From positions 32,018-96,017 of the forward strand of contig NZ_JHWH01000010.1 of assembly GCF_000622145.1 (NCBI RefSeq): a stretch of 64,000 bases of DNA. Direction: 5' to 3'. Positions 63,910 through 64,000 of this stretch are shown piece after piece. The stretch is from Paracoccus yeei ATCC BAA-599. Lineage in GTDB: Bacteria > Pseudomonadota > Alphaproteobacteria > Rhodobacterales > Rhodobacteraceae. The notes under the pieces were generated by a model. That model did no database searches. It saw only the letters and a program-made list of their open reading frames with translations, and was not told where the DNA came from. Position numbers and translations under genes: made by a program. The number at the start of each line of letters is the position of its first letter. Position 1 is the first letter of the stretch.

Positions 63910-64000
63910 GCGGCGTCTGAACCCCACATTGCTTGGCTGAGGCGCTGCTGCGAAGTCCTATCCATCGGCTGGTGGGGAGTGCGTTTCGCAATGTGTGCCA

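Noticed and set aside
63800..63991. Minus-strand frame at the window end
   Set aside because: Low-complexity, no recognisable motif, and opposite the zinc-ribbon fragment.

Overview
The window is high-GC DNA with strongly G/C-biased third codon positions, of alphaproteobacterial type, most likely Rhodobacteraceae and close to Paracoccus. Pointers are an NDUFS4-type complex I subunit, a DddP-like protein, an IS481-type element and many sugar, amino-acid and aromatic catabolic cassettes with their own regulators. The assignment is inference from gene content; there is no rRNA in the window. No CRISPR array was seen.

1-16.7 kb, chromosomal backbone: a truncated uxaC with a divergent GntR regulator; ada; an IclR regulator; an AI-2E-type membrane protein fused to B12-binding-like and GAF domains; a CoA-transferase/glutaryl-CoA dehydrogenase pair with a divergent LysR regulator; a TetR-adaptor-RND pump-outer membrane lipoprotein efflux operon; and an orphan GntR regulator. 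16.9-21.2 kb is a tight four-gene membrane operon of unknown function (coiled-coil membrane protein, single-TM periplasmic protein, MotA/ZorA-like protein, MotB/OmpA-like protein).

21.3-29.9 kb is a pentose/pentitol cassette: DeoR regulator, ABC importer, AraD, AraB, a short-chain dehydrogenase and a D-lyxose-isomerase-like enzyme, followed by the NDUFS4-like subunit. 29.97-33.3 kb is a decay zone with a broken carbamoylase, a broken betaine-binding protein and other fragments, interrupted only by an intact CAP/RTX secreted protein.

33.35-47.7 kb carries amine/lactam-type catabolism (gabD, PucR regulator, FAD oxidase, hyuB, hyuA, DMT transporter), an enolase-superfamily enzyme, a DddP-like DMSP lyase, a zinc-less MDR oxidoreductase and a LysR regulator. 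An IS481-family element with a triplicated left end sits at 47.95-49.2 kb between CTAG duplications.

49.5-64 kb is accessory. A tRNA-Cys is followed by a tyrosine integrase, a small DNA-binding gene and a phage-like divergent repressor module. A compact gene cluster at 52.86-62.11 kb follows: a large N6-adenine-type DNA methyltransferase with an AT-richer central part, a HEPN-like protein, an AlbA_2/ATPase (Schlafen-like) protein, a 43-codon coupled ORF, a DExH helicase, a GIY-YIG nuclease and a second HEPN-like protein. Four of the junctions overlap by 1-8 bases. I read this as an uncharacterised restriction/abortive-infection-type defence system carried on a tRNA-integrated island. A second small methyltransferase, a small unknown protein and an XRE regulator close the window. 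The right end of the island was not found.
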